From: Anaerolineae bacterium
GTDB taxonomy: Bacteria; Chloroflexota; Anaerolineae; B4-G1
Reading direction: 5' to 3'
Length of the DNA: 35,299 nucleotides
Assembly (NCBI GenBank): GCA_016931785.1
Contig: JAFGED010000019.1
Location: forward strand, 1-35,299
Part shown: positions 23,352-30,727 of the stretch, one piece after another
Layout: each line of letters opens with the position of its first letter
Numbering within the stretch: the stretch's first letter is position 1
Made by a program: the position numbers and the translations under genes
Notes under the pieces: generated by a model
The model's database searches: none
Told to the model about the DNA's origin: nothing
Seen by the model: only the letters and a program-made list of their open reading frames with translations

Positions 23352-23391
23352 TGGGTCGGTGTCCCGAGCGGCAAAGGGGGCGGACTGTAAA
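23352..23391 (+). repeat. attR: 40-bp direct repeat within tRNA-Tyr
   Basis: Identical to 7025-7064. It begins 1 nt before the tRNA 5' end and stops in the anticodon loop. This half was delivered by the element and rebuilds a full tRNA-Tyr with the chromosomal 3' half. Confidence 0.95.
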
Positions 23392-23434
23392 TCCGCTGGC
23401 TCAGCCTTCGTAGGTTCGAGTCCTACCCGGCCCA
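23353..23434 (+). tRNA. tRNA-Tyr (GUA anticodon), rebuilt by insertion
   Basis: Acceptor GGGTCGG/CCGGCCC (one G-T pair), D-stem TCCC/GGGG, anticodon stem GCGGA/TCCGC with loop CTGTAAA (anticodon GTA, Tyr), a long class II variable arm as in bacterial tRNA-Tyr, and T-arm GTAGG-TTCGAGT-CCTAC. CCA is not encoded (A then CCT), unlike the tRNA-Thr at 6862. A terminator follows at 23445. Confidence 0.96.
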
Positions 23435-23444
23435 CCTCACAACG

Positions 23445-23482
23445 AAAACAGTCGGCGCCGTCGGTGCCGGCTGTTTTGTTTT
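23445..23482 (+). terminator. Intrinsic terminator after tRNA-Tyr
   Basis: A 15-bp stem (23445-23459 with 23463-23477, two G-T pairs) with a 3-nt loop is followed by a T-rich TTTTGTTTT tract. It lies 10 nt after the tRNA, so it ends the tRNA transcript. Confidence 0.88.
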
Positions 23483-23493
23483 GCCTGTCGTAT

Positions 23494-23518
23494 CTACTCG
23501 GGCTGTTCGCCCGAGTAG
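23494..23518. repeat. 10-bp hairpin in the post-tRNA palindrome cluster
   Basis: CTACTCGGGC (23494-23503) and GCCCGAGTAG (23509-23518) pair perfectly around a 5-nt loop. It is the second of three stacked hairpins between the tRNA-Tyr and the next gene. Confidence 0.75.
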
Positions 23519-23531
23519 TGGCCCTCGCTCG

Positions 23532-23594
23532 AAAAAGGGAGAGATGGGGTGCGAGGGCGGCTTCGCCGCCCTCGCACCCCATCTCTCCCTTTTT
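23532..23594. repeat. Perfect 30-bp palindrome
   Basis: Arms 23532-23561 and 23565-23594 are exact 30-nt inverted copies with a TTC loop. The stem begins with five A and ends with five T, so on either strand a long GC-rich hairpin is followed by a short T-run: it could act as a bidirectional terminator. Its GGGGTGCGAGGGC core resembles the palindrome at 1388-1447. The gap 23595-23744 after it shows no other feature beyond the next gene's ribosome site. Confidence 0.85.
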
Positions 23595-23744
23595 GTCGCG
23601 AAAGGCAGCCGCGAAGCAGGCTGAGTAGTTACTGTCTGCCGTTCTTGACTTGCCCGACCCTTTTTCCCCCGGCGCGGCGACTATCCACATGTGATGGTTG
23701 TTTTTGATGGGATGGGTGCTGCGTGGGTCGGCGGAGGGGGATCT

Positions 23745-23951
23745 ATGGACAACGCTGCGGGTAATGAAGCGGAACATGAACGCAGGTGGAAGATTGCCAC
23801 GGTCCAGGGGGCAGGCGGGTGCAGGATCGATATCTATGCATATGGACCGACCCTGGAGGAGGCCAGGAGGCGCGCGGGGTCTGTAGAGGCGCGCGTGCAG
23901 ATCAGCTTGGCGGAATCCATGGAGGACGATCCCTCCGAAGACGAGGCCTGA
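23745..23951 (+). CDS. Small hypothetical protein, 68 aa
   Basis: From ATG 23745 with GGAGGGGG (23733-23740) just upstream; an in-frame start at 23691 lacks a ribosome site. Sequence: 'RWKIATVQGAGGCRIDIYAYGPTLEEARRRAGSVEARVQISLAESMEDD', one beta hairpin, one helix and an acidic tail. No family recognised. It lies alone between palindromes and is followed by hairpin structures. Confidence 0.5.
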   Translation: MDNAAGNEAEHERRWKIATVQGAGGCRIDIYAYGPTLEEARRRAGSVEARVQISLAESMEDDPSEDEA

Positions 23952-23962
23952 TGTAACGGTAA

Positions 23963-23996
23963 AAGGAACTGCCCGGCGGGTGCCGGGCAGTTCCTT
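23963..23996. terminator. 15-bp hairpin between convergent genes
   Basis: AAGGAACTGCCCGGC (23963-23977) pairs perfectly with 23982-23996 around GGGT. It lies in the gap between the small gene and the leftward operon. No T-run follows on the + strand; on the minus strand the hairpin is followed by TTTTACC, so it may end the leftward transcript. Confidence 0.55.
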
Positions 23997-24046
23997 GCGA
24001 AAGGAGGGTAACTGCCATAATGATACTACAACATGCCTGGAGAGTC

Positions 24047-24070
24047 AATAGCCTGGACGGGCTATTTTTA
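24047..24070 (+). terminator. Intrinsic terminator of the small rightward gene
   Basis: AATAGCC (24047-24053) and GGCTATT (24060-24066) with a 6-nt loop, followed by TTTA. The T-run is on the + strand, so it fits the transcript from 23745. Confidence 0.6.
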
Positions 24071-24086
24071 TAGATCGCCATCCACG

Positions 24087-24470
24087 TTATTGATCCTGCT
24101 TTGCGCTGGACTTGCCCGCCAGCTTCAGGGCCAGGTCGCGCAGCCAGAGGAAGCCGATGGGCTTGATGAGGACCTGATCGGCCAGGTCCAAGGTGTCGCC
24201 GGCTAGGATCGGGTCGGCGCTGACGACGATCACGTGGGCGTTCGCCAGCCGTTCGTCGATGCGGATACGTCGCAGGATTTCCGTGCCTGCGACGCCGGGC
24301 AGGCACAGGTCCAATACCACCACATCCGGCGACGTCTCTTCCAGGCGTGCGAGGGCCTCGCTGCCGGATTGGATGATCTCGATCGCAAATCCGGCGATCC
24401 GCATCGCCTCGGAGAAGATGATGGCTGAGTCGCCGTGGTCGTCGACGATGAATGCAAGCGGCTGGCTCAT
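24087..24470 (-). CDS. Stand-alone response-regulator receiver protein
   Basis: 127 residues: a single CheY-like receiver domain without an output domain. Visible are the acidic pair Asp10-Asp11 (FIVDDHGD), the phospho-acceptor Asp54 (VVVLDLCLPG), the switch serine (VIVVSAD) and the conserved lysine (LIKPIG). ATG at 24470 is taken; a TTG at 24494 would extend it into the previous gene. It is the last gene of a four-gene leftward operon, starting 4 nt after the GNAT stop. Its kinase is unknown. Without an output domain it probably acts by protein contact or as a phosphorelay step. Confidence 0.9.
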   Translation of the reverse strand: MSQPLAFIVDDHGDSAIIFSEAMRIAGFAIEIIQSGSEALARLEETSPDVVVLDLCLPGVAGTEILRRIRIDERLANAHVIVVSADPILAGDTLDLADQVLIKPIGFLWLRDLALKLAGKSSAKQDQ

Positions 24471-24474
24471 ACCT

Positions 24475-25140
24475 TCATCGGCGCTCCAAACCAACCGTCA
24501 AGTCGTCCGTCTCTATCACGTAGATGTATCCCTCCACGTTTTGGCCCTCCAGGTACGAGCTCACGATTTCGGTGAAGGCGCTCCGTCTTTTGAACCCGTA
24601 CTTCTCATAAAATCGCCAGTTGCACGACTGATCCGTGTGCAGGGCAATCACGCGCGCCCCCTTGCGCTTTGCGGCGGTCACGAATCGATCCATCAAAGCC
24701 CGGCCAATGCCTCTGCCGCTGTGTTCGGAATCTACCACGAAAAGCTCGACGACGGCGTCGGCCTCGGGTGAGTGTCTTTTGACCAGAGCGCCCGTCGCAA
24801 CGCCCTTCCTGAGGAGCGTCAGGGGTTTCTGGAGCCTCCCGTACTGGCCACGAATGGCCTTGCAGCCTAACCCTAAACTGGAGAAGAGCATCCTTAGCTC
24901 GCTCGCTGGCGTACAGTTTGAGTTTACCCTTCCAAAGAGCAGACCGACGGTTCTACCTGAGACGCACGCCACCTCCAGCCAGGTGGAGGGCAAGCGGGCG
25001 AGCTCGACGTAGCCGTGCATCAATTTTACCACATCTTGCCCCGGCACCAAGACGGAGACGGCGGGCCAGGCATCTGCCGCGAATTTTGCGCAGGCAGACA
25101 GGTCGTCTGGATGAAATGGTCTGAAGCTCAACTTGTCCAT
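24475..25140 (-). CDS. GNAT-family N-acetyltransferase
   Basis: 221 residues from ATG 25140. The C-terminal half shows GNAT motif A, 'VVELFVVDSEHSGRGIGRALMDRFVTAAKRKG', with the acetyl-CoA pyrophosphate-binding RGIGRA loop, then motif B 'RFYEKYGFKRR'. The N-terminal ~110 residues fit the variable acceptor-binding part. The acceptor (small molecule or protein) cannot be told. It is 10 nt from topA and 4 nt from the receiver gene, so it is co-transcribed with both. Confidence 0.88.
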   Translation of the reverse strand: MDKLSFRPFHPDDLSACAKFAADAWPAVSVLVPGQDVVKLMHGYVELARLPSTWLEVACVSGRTVGLLFGRVNSNCTPASELRMLFSSLGLGCKAIRGQYGRLQKPLTLLRKGVATGALVKRHSPEADAVVELFVVDSEHSGRGIGRALMDRFVTAAKRKGARVIALHTDQSCNWRFYEKYGFKRRSAFTEIVSSYLEGQNVEGYIYVIETDDLTVGLERR

Positions 25141-25150
25141 TATTGGCCTG

Positions 25151-27184
25151 CTAGGCAGGCTCTTGCGTGTGCGTGCACGTTGGATAGTTGGCACAGCCCC
25201 AGAATACGCCGCGCTTTCCCTTGCGCTCCACCAGGTCGCCGCCGCACTTGGGGCACGTTCCGACTACGACCGGCGCCTTCCACTTACACTTTGGAAAGTT
25301 GGAGCAGGCGCGAAAGCGGCCGTATTTGCCCTGGCGCAGCAGCACCGCGCCGCCGCATTCGGGGCAGGTCTCGCCGGTTAGGGGGGCGGGGTCACTGGCT
25401 TTTCGCTTGCGCTCGCCCACAGGCACGCTTATGGTCTGCGCTTGAGCAGTCTCCTGAGCCTGCCCCAGCGCCTCTGAGAAGGGCGTGTAAAACGCGTGCA
25501 GCGTCTCTACCCAGCCGCGCTCGCCGCGAGCGATGCCATCCAGGTCGTCCTCCATCTTGGCCGTGAAACTCACGGCGAACAGGTCGGGAAACTGTGCGAC
25601 CAAAAAGTCGCACACCACGTAGCCCAGCTCGGTCGCCAGGAGCGATTTGCCCTGCCGCTCGACGTACTCGCGCTGCAGGATGGTGCGCACGATGGAGGCG
25701 TAGGTGCTGGGCCGCCCGATGCCCTGCTTTTCCATCTCCTTGATCAGGCTGGCCTCGGTGAAGTGGGGCGGCGGCTTGGTAAAGTGCTGCTCGGGGTAGA
25801 GGCCGTGCAGCACCAGCGGCTCCCCATCGCTCAGCGGTGGGAGCACTTGGTCGGCGGTGCCGTCTTCATCGGAGGGTTTTTCGTCGTGCACCTCGTACAC
25901 TTTCAAAAAGCCCTCGAAGAGCAACTCCCGGCCGCTGGCGCGAAAGAGGTAGGGCAGATCCTGGCCGTCGCGAGCGGTGGCGACGTCGACCGTGGTCACG
26001 TTGTAGACAGCGGGCCTCATCTGGCTGGCGATAAAGCGCCGCCAGATCAGCTCGTACAGCTTGGCCTGGTCGGGTGTGAGATGGGGGCGCAGGTCTTTGG
26101 GCGTTCGCAGCGACGACGTGGGCCGGATTGCCTCGTGGGCCTCTTGGGCTACCTTGGCCCGCGTCTTGTAGGTGGGCGGTCTCTCCGGCAGGTACTCGTC
26201 GCCCCAGAAGCAGGCGATGACCTCGCGCGCCTCCTGCTGGGCCGGCTCGGCCACGTGGGTCGAGTCGGTGCGCATGTAGGTGATCAGACCCACTGTGCCC
26301 TCATCGGGCAGCGCCACGCCCTCGTAGAGTTCCTGGGCGACCTTCATCGTCTTGGCGGCGGGCCAGCCGAGGCGGTTGGCCCCATCCTGCTGGAGCGTGC
26401 TGGTGGTGTATGGCGGGTAAGGATGGCGGGTCTTGTGCTGTTTTTTGACCTTGAGCACGCGCCAGTCGGCTCCCTCCAGCGCGTCGACGATGGCGAGCGC
26501 GTCGGCCTCGGTTTTGAGGTTCGGTTTTTCCTTGCCGATGCGGAACAGGCGGGCGCGGAAGCGGCGCTCCTCATCGTTCACCTTCGAGAGTTCCGCGTCC
26601 AGCGTCCAATATTCCTGCGGTACGAACGCCTCGATCTCTCGATCCCGCTCGACGACCAGGCGCAGGGCTACCGTCTGCACCCGCCCGGCGGAGAGCCCCT
26701 TGCGACCGCGGATGGCCTTCCACAAGACGGGACTCACCTGGTACCCGACCAGCCGATCCAGCACGCGGCGGGCCTGCTGGGCGTTTACCAGGTCCATGTC
26801 CATTTCACCTGGAGCGGCGAGGGCCGCTTGGACAGCCTGGGGTGTGATCTCGTGGAAGGTGACGCGGCGCAGGGATTTGCCCTTGAGGGCGGCCTTGATC
26901 GCCTGGGTCACATGCCAGGCGATGGCCTCCCCCTCACGGTCGGGGTCGGTGGCCAGGATGATGGTGCCAGCTTCCTGGGCGGTATCCTTGATCTGCTTGA
27001 GCGTCTTGGCGGCTTTCTTGATCTGGTGGTAGGTGGGGCGAAAGTCGTGCTCCACGTCCACGCCGAGCTGCTTGGGCGGCAGGTCGCGCACGTGGCCCAT
27101 CGAGGCCAGCACGCGGTAGCCGCGCCCCAGGAACCCGCGCAGGGCCTTGGCTTTGGTCGGTGATTCGACGATGATTAGATCCAC
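25151..27184 (-). CDS. topA: DNA topoisomerase I (type IA)
   Basis: 677 residues. It starts with the TOPRIM domain (LIIVESPTKAKALRGFLG; metal motif ATDPDREGEAIAWH). The catalytic tyrosine is Tyr303 in LITYMRTDSTH, and two C-terminal four-cysteine zinc ribbons follow (CPECGG...CSNFPKC; CPKCGG...CANYPTC). It relaxes negative supercoils by single-strand passage. GTG 27184 is the start: GAGGAG lies 7 nt upstream, and an earlier in-frame start would run into the hydrolase gene. Full length, all motifs intact, essential housekeeping gene. Confidence 0.97.
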   Translation of the reverse strand: MDLIIVESPTKAKALRGFLGRGYRVLASMGHVRDLPPKQLGVDVEHDFRPTYHQIKKAAKTLKQIKDTAQEAGTIILATDPDREGEAIAWHVTQAIKAALKGKSLRRVTFHEITPQAVQAALAAPGEMDMDLVNAQQARRVLDRLVGYQVSPVLWKAIRGRKGLSAGRVQTVALRLVVERDREIEAFVPQEYWTLDAELSKVNDEERRFRARLFRIGKEKPNLKTEADALAIVDALEGADWRVLKVKKQHKTRHPYPPYTTSTLQQDGANRLGWPAAKTMKVAQELYEGVALPDEGTVGLITYMRTDSTHVAEPAQQEAREVIACFWGDEYLPERPPTYKTRAKVAQEAHEAIRPTSSLRTPKDLRPHLTPDQAKLYELIWRRFIASQMRPAVYNVTTVDVATARDGQDLPYLFRASGRELLFEGFLKVYEVHDEKPSDEDGTADQVLPPLSDGEPLVLHGLYPEQHFTKPPPHFTEASLIKEMEKQGIGRPSTYASIVRTILQREYVERQGKSLLATELGYVVCDFLVAQFPDLFAVSFTAKMEDDLDGIARGERGWVETLHAFYTPFSEALGQAQETAQAQTISVPVGERKRKASDPAPLTGETCPECGGAVLLRQGKYGRFRACSNFPKCKWKAPVVVGTCPKCGGDLVERKGKRGVFWGCANYPTCTHTQEPA

Positions 27185-27188
27185 CCTG

Positions 27189-28079
27189 TCACTCCTCAGG
27201 CAACTCAAACGCGCTATCGAAAAACGCCACTACCCGCTGCTCCCACTCCTCGGCGGCGACGTCCAGGTAGCCGCCGTGCCACGCGTCGGGGACGATCCAC
27301 AGGTCCTTCGGCTCGCCCGCCCGAGCCAATTGCTCCTGTGGGTGCGCCTCGCCGGTCTCTAGCTCGCCATAGATCAGCAGCAGCGGCCGCGGGCTGATGC
27401 GGTCGATGACGGATATAGGGCTGACGTCGTAGGCGTTCACGCCTGTCTCCAGTTGGAAACAGATGAGGATCGTCTGAAACATGATTCTCTCCCACAAAGA
27501 TTTTGTACCTCCCTCGTTAGTGACGTCGGCGGCCAGATCGTAGAAGCCGCCCTCGGCCACCACCGCTTCAATGCGCTCGTCTTTTGCGGAGCCCATCGTG
27601 GCCGTTATCCCGCCCAGCGAATAGCCCAGCACGCCCACGTGCTCCACACCCGGCTGGTCGAGCACCCAGGTCGCCGCCTCTTTCAAATCCTCCGATTCGT
27701 AGTACCCCAACGTGGTCTGGCCCTCTGGGTGGGCGCAGGAGCGCATCTCCGTCATCAGCAGGCCGTAGCCGTAGCGGGCCAGGATGGCCCCCTCGCGCAG
27801 CATGCCATCCCTGCCGCCGCCCAGGCCCGGCAGGAGGATGATGACCACGCCGTTTTGCGGCGCGAGGTACCAGGCTCGCAGGATCATCCCGTCGTGAGTC
27901 GGGTAGATGACGTCTCGTGCGCCTGCGATGCCCACGTCCTCCGGCGTGTTGCCCGTATTGCCGCAGCCGGGATGGGTGAGGGCGTGGGCGTAGGCGGCGC
28001 CGCTCAACACCGCGCTCCCGACGTAAGCGGTCGTCAGTCCCGCGACGAGCGCCACTGCCGCGAAGCGTATCAGGCGCAT
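27189..28079 (-). CDS. Alpha/beta hydrolase with N-terminal membrane/signal segment
   Basis: 296 residues from ATG 28079 (GAGGG 6 nt upstream); ATG 28103 is the alternative but lies at the predicted transcription start. The N-terminus (MRLIRFAAVALVAGLTTAYVGSAVLSGAAYA) is a signal peptide or anchor. The hydrolase core follows: the 'VVIILLPGLGGGRDGM' oxyanion strand, nucleophile elbow GYSLGG, 'PLLLIYGELETGEAH' for the acid region and 'DAWHGGY' for the catalytic His. Probably an esterase or peptidase-like enzyme facing the outside. Substrate unknown. First gene of the operon with topA, which starts 4 nt after its stop. Confidence 0.88.
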   Translation of the reverse strand: MRLIRFAAVALVAGLTTAYVGSAVLSGAAYAHALTHPGCGNTGNTPEDVGIAGARDVIYPTHDGMILRAWYLAPQNGVVIILLPGLGGGRDGMLREGAILARYGYGLLMTEMRSCAHPEGQTTLGYYESEDLKEAATWVLDQPGVEHVGVLGYSLGGITATMGSAKDERIEAVVAEGGFYDLAADVTNEGGTKSLWERIMFQTILICFQLETGVNAYDVSPISVIDRISPRPLLLIYGELETGEAHPQEQLARAGEPKDLWIVPDAWHGGYLDVAAEEWEQRVVAFFDSAFELPEE

Positions 28080-28111
28080 CCAGTACCCTCGATCGCGCTG
28101 CATGGCCTCAT

Positions 28112-28117
28112 TGTATA
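28112..28117 (-). promoter_or_regulatory. Extended -10 promoter of the leftward operon
   Basis: On the minus strand the sequence reads TGGTATACA, an extended -10 (TGn + TATACA). The predicted start near 28105 gives a short leader to ATG 28079. The -35 is weak. Confidence 0.5.
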
Positions 28118-28149
28118 CCAAACGGGCGAAATGAAGAAGCAGGGGCAGT

Positions 28150-28205
28150 GTTTCCCCTACGGGGAAACGTCACCCCTTGTCCAATTCTCTTTTCGTGGGT
28201 ATACT
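28150..28205 (+). promoter_or_regulatory. Kinase promoter with upstream palindrome
   Basis: TTGTCC (28177-28182), a 17-nt spacer and TATACT (28200-28205) form a fair sigma-70 promoter for the kinase gene. Just upstream is the 8-bp palindrome GTTTCCCC-TAC-GGGGAAAC (28150-28168), a possible operator between the divergent promoters. Confidence 0.6.
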
Positions 28206-28247
28206 TCCTGTGAGGGATGGCACATCGATAGTGAGGGGCGCTCTTTG

Positions 28248-29948
28248 ATGACAGGTGAAAACAATCAACCCGTCGGTGTATTCGACCTTTCTGGCACTAC
28301 GCTCGGCAAGTACCGCCTGGTCGAGAAGGTCGGGCAGGGGGGCATGGCGCAGGTGTACCGGGCCTATCAACCCGATCTCGACCGGTACGTGGCCGTCAAG
28401 GTGCTGCATCCCCATCTGCTCGGCGATGACGACTTTGTCGCGCGTTTTCAGCGGGAGGCACGCGCCGTGGCGACGTTGGAGCACCCGTACATCGTCCGCG
28501 TGTACGATTTTGACGCTGCCGGGGGCGTGGCCTTCCTGGTGATGGAGAACCTGGGGGGGCGCAGCCTCAAGACTCTGCTGCGTGACCTGGACTGCCAGGG
28601 CGTGTTGATGGATCTGCAGGAGGCGGTGCGCATCGTCGGGGCACTGGCTGACGCGCTGGACCACGCCCATCGCCAGGGGTTGGTGCACCGCGACGTCAAG
28701 CCGTCCAATGTCATCCTGACCGACGATGATCGCCCTGTGTTGACCGACTTTGGCATCGCGCGCATGCTGGAGGGCTCTACGGCGATCACGGAGAGCGGCG
28801 GCACGCTGGGCACCCCGGCCTACATGTCGCCGGAGCAATGCAAGGGGGAGACCGGCGACGCACGCTCCGATATCTATGCCCTGGGTGTGTTGCTGTACCA
28901 GCTCTGCACCGGGCGCGTGCCCTTCGACGCCGATACACCCTATGCTGTGATCCTCAAGCATATCTCCTCGCCGTTGCCCTCGCCGCGCTCGCTGCGGCCC
29001 GATCTGCCGGAGGCGGTCGAGCGTGTGATCCTCAAGGCGATGGCAAAGGAGCCGGATAACCGCTACCAGACGGCGGGTGAGATGGGGTGTGCATTGCACG
29101 AAGCATTGCACAAGGCGGCGCAGGCAGATGAGATGGACTCGGGGGAAGCCAGGGCTCGGCGCAATCCGTTAAAAGGGCCTGTCGATGGTCTGCGCTCTCC
29201 GAGCGGACGCGCTATCCTGCGTGTGACGGGGATAGTGGTTGCCGTCTGCATCGTGGGCGGCGCCCTTTTGCTTGCGCCCCGCCTCTCCTGGGTAGCGGGG
29301 TACCTGGGAATGCTCACACCCTCACCAACCCCGACTGCCGTTCCCACCGCCACGTCCAATCCGACGACCACACCCGAACCCGCGCCGGGCCCGACTGTGC
29401 TGGAGATCGCAGGTCCAAGGGTGGTCGAGGATACCTGGATCAACCCCGATGTGCCCGACGATGTGTTTCACGATTTCGACCTGGTGCACTTGCAGGGGCC
29501 GCTCACGCCCGATCGCATCCTGCTGCGCTTTGATCTTGCTGACCTGCCGGAGGGAGCGGAGGTTATCTCGGCCACGCTGGCGCTGAAGGTGGAGTTGTGG
29601 GGCGAGGAGGTGTTTCCCGGTGTGGCGGTGGCCTACCGCGTGCTGACGGCGTGGGAGGCAGCCGAGGCGACCTACAACAAGCCCTGGAGCGCGCCGGGCC
29701 TGGCCGCTGGCATCGACTATGACCAGATTCCCCTCGATATCGTGCCGATGTCCGATGAGGGGGGCCTGATTTTGGACGTTACCCGTGCGCTGGAGTTCTG
29801 GCACGGGCGCGGCGAGCCCAACTATGGCGTGGTCATCATGATGTCGGAGGACAGCCACAACTGGGCGCATCACTGGGTTTACTTGAGCGAACAGCCCGCC
29901 CCCGCCGACCGGCCCGCGCTGCGCATCACCTACGAGGAAGCCCCTTGA
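28248..29948 (+). CDS. Membrane Ser/Thr protein kinase with DNRLRE-like ectodomain
   Basis: 566 residues from ATG 28248 (GAGGGG 9 nt upstream). A Hanks-type kinase domain spans about residues 21-285: glycine loop GQGGMAQVY (29-37), Lys51 (VAVKVL), HRDVKPSN (147-154), DFG at 167-169 and TPAYMSPEQ, all intact. A single transmembrane helix (about 322-345) and a Pro/Thr-rich stalk follow. The extracellular part (about 390-566) resembles the DNRLRE/disaggregatase-related carbohydrate-binding fold: 'VVEDTWINPDVPDD...LRFDLADLPEGAEVISATLALKV...TYNKPW...LDVTRALEFW'. So the kinase likely senses an external polymer. It overlaps the FHA gene by 4 nt; that protein is a plausible phospho-Thr-binding partner. 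Confidence 0.9.
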   Translation: MTGENNQPVGVFDLSGTTLGKYRLVEKVGQGGMAQVYRAYQPDLDRYVAVKVLHPHLLGDDDFVARFQREARAVATLEHPYIVRVYDFDAAGGVAFLVMENLGGRSLKTLLRDLDCQGVLMDLQEAVRIVGALADALDHAHRQGLVHRDVKPSNVILTDDDRPVLTDFGIARMLEGSTAITESGGTLGTPAYMSPEQCKGETGDARSDIYALGVLLYQLCTGRVPFDADTPYAVILKHISSPLPSPRSLRPDLPEAVERVILKAMAKEPDNRYQTAGEMGCALHEALHKAAQADEMDSGEARARRNPLKGPVDGLRSPSGRAILRVTGIVVAVCIVGGALLLAPRLSWVAGYLGMLTPSPTPTAVPTATSNPTTTPEPAPGPTVLEIAGPRVVEDTWINPDVPDDVFHDFDLVHLQGPLTPDRILLRFDLADLPEGAEVISATLALKVELWGEEVFPGVAVAYRVLTAWEAAEATYNKPWSAPGLAAGIDYDQIPLDIVPMSDEGGLILDVTRALEFWHGRGEPNYGVVIMMSEDSHNWAHHWVYLSEQPAPADRPALRITYEEAP

Positions 29949-30547
29949 CGGGCAACGCGCCCTACCTGATAGATGGTGCCGGGCGGCGATTTTCCGTCTC
30001 CGCCTCGGGCATCACGCTGGGGCGTTCTCACAAGTGCGATATCTTCATCCCCGATCAGCGCGCCTCCCGCCGTCACGCCGAGGTGCGCTGGGATGGCGAG
30101 TTCTGCACCCTGCACGACCTGGATAGCGCCAACGGCACGCTGCTCAACGGGCGGCGAATTGCCGTGCCACAGCCCCTGCGTGATGGCGACGAGATTGCCG
30201 TCGCCAGCGCCACCTTTACCTTCCACGATCCCGAGGCCACCCTGCGTGATGACGAGTTTCCCCTGCTCGTCGTCGACAAGGTCGGCGGTGAGGTGTGGGT
30301 CAATCGGGAGCCGGTCTCCCTTTCCCCAAAAGAGCGGGCGCTCTTCGACCTGCTCCGCCAAAACGCCGGCCAGCCGTGCAGCAAGCGGGGGGTCGCCGTC
30401 GTGGTTTGGCCGGAATACGAGGCGCCTGCGGACGATTACCAGGTCGAGAGCCTGGTCAAGCGGCTGCGTGAGAAGCTGGAGCCCGATCCCCGCAACCCCG
30501 TGCTGATCCTCACCGTGCGCGGTCGAGGATACAAGCTGGCTGCATAG
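29945..30547 (+). CDS. FHA domain plus OmpR-type winged-helix regulator
   Basis: 200 residues. An FHA phospho-Thr-binding domain covers about residues 20-90, with the canonical GITLGRSHKCDI, RASRRHAEVRW and DLDSANGTLLNG motifs. An OmpR/PhoB-type winged helix follows (about 105-200): 'VSLSPKERALFDLLRQNAG...ESLVKRLREKLEPDPRNPVLILTVRGRGYKL'. It has no receiver domain, so FHA replaces the usual phospho-Asp input. The TTG start at 29945 overlaps the kinase stop; GAGGAAG lies 4 nt upstream. The likely circuit is kinase autophosphorylation read by FHA, then DNA binding. Targets are unknown, but the secreted protein just downstream is a candidate. Confidence 0.92.
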   Translation: MTGNAPYLIDGAGRRFSVSASGITLGRSHKCDIFIPDQRASRRHAEVRWDGEFCTLHDLDSANGTLLNGRRIAVPQPLRDGDEIAVASATFTFHDPEATLRDDEFPLLVVDKVGGEVWVNREPVSLSPKERALFDLLRQNAGQPCSKRGVAVVVWPEYEAPADDYQVESLVKRLREKLEPDPRNPVLILTVRGRGYKLAA

Positions 30548-30577
30548 ACCTTCCAGGTCTCCGAGACCTGGAAGGTC
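30547..30577 (+). terminator. 15-bp hairpin after the FHA regulator
   Basis: GACCTTCCAGGTCTC (30547-30561) and its exact inverted copy (30563-30577) with a 1-nt centre; TTACTTTCTCC follows. It overlaps the TAG stop of the FHA gene. The sequence resembles a common 'aggtctcgaagacct' intergenic repeat of related genomes, so it may be both a repeat and a terminator. Confidence 0.7.
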
Positions 30578-30727
30578 TTACTTTCTCCACCAGACAACTT
30601 GATTGTTGGCTAACTGTTGGCTAAATATCAGGCAACGGGATGCCAGGGCTATCATAATAGATGATAGGCGCGTGTTGTGTGTGTCGATCCAAGGATCTGG
30701 TATGTATTTCAATGGGGAGGTGCTCAC

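Larger units (their letters stand above)
7025..23391 (+). mobile_element. Integrative element in tRNA-Tyr, about 16.3 kb
   Basis: The boundaries are the two copies of a perfect 40-bp direct repeat (7025-7064 and 23352-23391). The right copy lies inside an intact tRNA-Tyr; the left copy is only the 5' half of that tRNA. Inside are about 23 rightward genes: excisionase-like proteins at the left end, partition genes (parMR), an FtsK/TraB-like translocase, a primase-polymerase/SF3 helicase, SSB, large terminase, and two tyrosine recombinases, one ending 38 nt before the tRNA. No capsid, portal, tail, relaxase or mating-pair gene is visible. Known parallels are phage satellites, integrative plasmids and the dsDNA-transferring actinomycete integrative elements, but the combination fits none of them exactly. 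It appears intact, with no disrupted gene. Confidence 0.93.

Noticed and set aside
7025-23391. Intact prophage
   Set aside because: Terminase and SSB are present but there is no portal, capsid, tail, lysis or holin gene anywhere between the att sites.
25496-27163. 555-codon plus-strand frame
   Set aside because: Antisense to topA, whose motifs are complete; composition (Gly/His/Leu/Val-rich) is typical of a shadow.
27453-28247. N-terminal extension of the kinase frame
   Set aside because: It covers the antisense of the hydrolase gene; the ribosome site and kinase domain support ATG 28248.
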